6,413 nucleotides of DNA from Pseudomonadota bacterium (lineage in GTDB: Bacteria > Pseudomonadota > Gammaproteobacteria > Pseudomonadales > UBA5518): positions 1 to 6,413 of the forward strand of contig JAKJFB010000170.1 of assembly GCA_022705125.1 (NCBI GenBank), written 5' to 3'. Shown in pieces: positions 5,684 through 6,413 of this stretch. A program made the position numbers and the translations under genes. Below the pieces are notes generated by a model that saw only the letters and a program-made list of their open reading frames with translations, had not been told where the DNA came from and did not search any database. How positions within the stretch are numbered: the first letter of the stretch is position 1; every line of letters starts with the position of its first letter.

Positions 5684-6413
5684 GGGGCAGCCAGCATCGC
5701 CGCGGCGAGCGCGCGCCCGCTGAGCCAGGCGCCTTCGACCTTGCCGCCGTTCAGCCAGTCGCCGCAGAGCCCGATACCGAGCGCGGCGTCCAGCACGTGA
5801 CCTCGGTCGATCGCCGGCTCCGTGTCGGCGTAACGCCAGCGATGCGCGCTCCAGCTGTCGGGTGTGCGCGCACCGAACGCGGCGAAGGCCTCGAGCAGCG
5901 CGGCGGCCACCGCCTCCGGGGCCTTTTCGAGCCGCTCCTCGCTCCACGCGGCACAGGCGTGCAGCAGCCACGTGTCCGGCGCGTGGCGGCCCGGCTTGCT
6001 GCTGTCGCGCGCCACCCAGCGCAGCGGCCCGCTGTTGACGAAGGCGGCATCGAAGGGCAGGGCCAGCGGCTCGGCGTAGCGCAGCATCAGCGCCCAGCAG
6101 GCGCGCATGCGGGCGCCGGCCGCGACGGCGGCAAGCGCGGGCGCAGCACCGAGCAACGACACGGCCTGCGGCGCCGGCACCGCGAGCACGACGCTATCGA
6201 AGCGCTGCCCGAGCGGGCCGTGCTCGACCGAAGCCAACCGCCACCCCGCTTCATCGCGCTCGAGGCCGGAAATTGTCGTCTGCGTGGCGAGCGAGAGCTG
6301 CCGGGCGAGCAGACGCGCGGGCGCCGTCATGCGCGGCGTGCCCACGAAGCGCTGCAGCGCCGCATCGGGCACGCGCGCGTCGTGCTCCCCGAGCACGGCG
6401 AGCCGCGCCGGCC
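5680..6413 (-). CDS. NAD(P)/FAD-dependent oxidoreductase, amine-oxidase/renalase-like, 5' end outside window
   Basis: The C-terminal 240 or so residues of a flavoprotein of the COG3380-like amine-oxidase group. The visible part has the VGTPRMTAPARLLA segment (about 6302-6345), in the family a 'VGxPxMSALxRxLA' element before the strand-rich substrate region, then VVLAVPAPQA and the C-terminal FAD-binding signature CGDWLNGGKVEGAWLSG (5716-5766). The N-terminal GxGxxG dinucleotide-binding motif should lie beyond the right edge. The frame is open to the window end; a GTG at 6396 falls inside the domain and is not a credible start. Its stop overlaps the photolyase ATG (5680-5683), so the two flavoproteins are probably co-expressed. 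The substrate of this group is generally unknown; the pairing with a photolyase hints at a light or oxidative-stress setting but does not prove it. Confidence 0.88.
   Translation of the reverse strand, partial: PARLAVLGEHDARVPDAALQRFVGTPRMTAPARLLARQLSLATQTTISGLERDEAGWRLASVEHGPLGQRFDSVVLAVPAPQAVSLLGAAPALAAVAAGARMRACWALMLRYAEPLALPFDAAFVNSGPLRWVARDSSKPGRHAPDTWLLHACAAWSEERLEKAPEAVAAALLEAFAAFGARTPDSWSAHRWRYADTEPAIDRGHVLDAALGIGLCGDWLNGGKVEGAWLSGRALAAAMLAAP

Noticed and set aside
4259..5800. A 513-codon open frame on the + strand across the photolyase
   Set aside because: It is antisense to a gene with all FeS-photolyase landmarks and shows no recognisable domain. It is a by-product of the base composition.
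5684..5971. A 96-residue N-terminal extension of the photolyase
   Set aside because: The added sequence is Arg/Ala-rich and overlaps the coding end of the FAD oxidoreductase in another frame. The conserved photolyase domain begins exactly at the ATG at 5683.

Overview
The window is a gene-dense, strongly G+C-rich bacterial segment. Third codon positions are almost all G or C, and long antisense frames stay open throughout. Gene families, composition and a REP-like hairpin of the GT[A/G]G type point to a high-GC member of the Pseudomonadota, perhaps a gammaproteobacterium. No gene here fixes the genus. I see no tRNA, rRNA, CRISPR, insertion sequence or phage gene.

Positions 1-4157 (+ strand) hold five genes in one tight run. 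They are a PAPS-dependent-type sulfotransferase (5' end cut by the window), a short-chain dehydrogenase/reductase, a zinc-type medium-chain alcohol dehydrogenase, a SnoaL/NTF2-like small protein, and a MarC-family integral membrane protein. The junctions are ATGA overlaps (1215-1218 and 3140-3143) or gaps of 12 and 1 nt, so the run looks like one transcript with coupled translation. The first four genes could act in turn on a hydroxylated small hydrophobic molecule such as a steroid, terpenoid or alicyclic compound: sulfonation of a hydroxyl, two NAD-linked alcohol/ketone steps, and a dehydration or isomerisation. The substrate is inferred, not shown. MarC is probably a passenger or an unassigned transport function.

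Positions 4154-6413 (- strand) hold two genes reading the other way. A NAD(P)/FAD-dependent amine-oxidase-like oxidoreductase (5' end beyond the right edge) overlaps by ATGA a 509-residue photolyase of the iron-sulfur (FeS-BCP/PhrB, bacterial (6-4) photolyase) class. The four cluster cysteines and the known electron-transfer and active-site residues fall at the same residue numbers I recall for Agrobacterium PhrB. The two convergent blocks meet with their TAG stops sharing one CTAG (4154-4157).

The most unusual structure is a perfect 7-bp hairpin with a 5' GTGG foot (on the - strand) at 3106-3127. It resembles a REP element lying inside the last codons of the alcohol dehydrogenase, and it seems to have given that enzyme a 16-residue tail running into the next gene. 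I did not find a clearly new multi-gene system. The sulfotransferase-SDR-MDR-SnoaL set is the best candidate for an uncharacterised pathway. No stretch of 300 bases lacks a gene.
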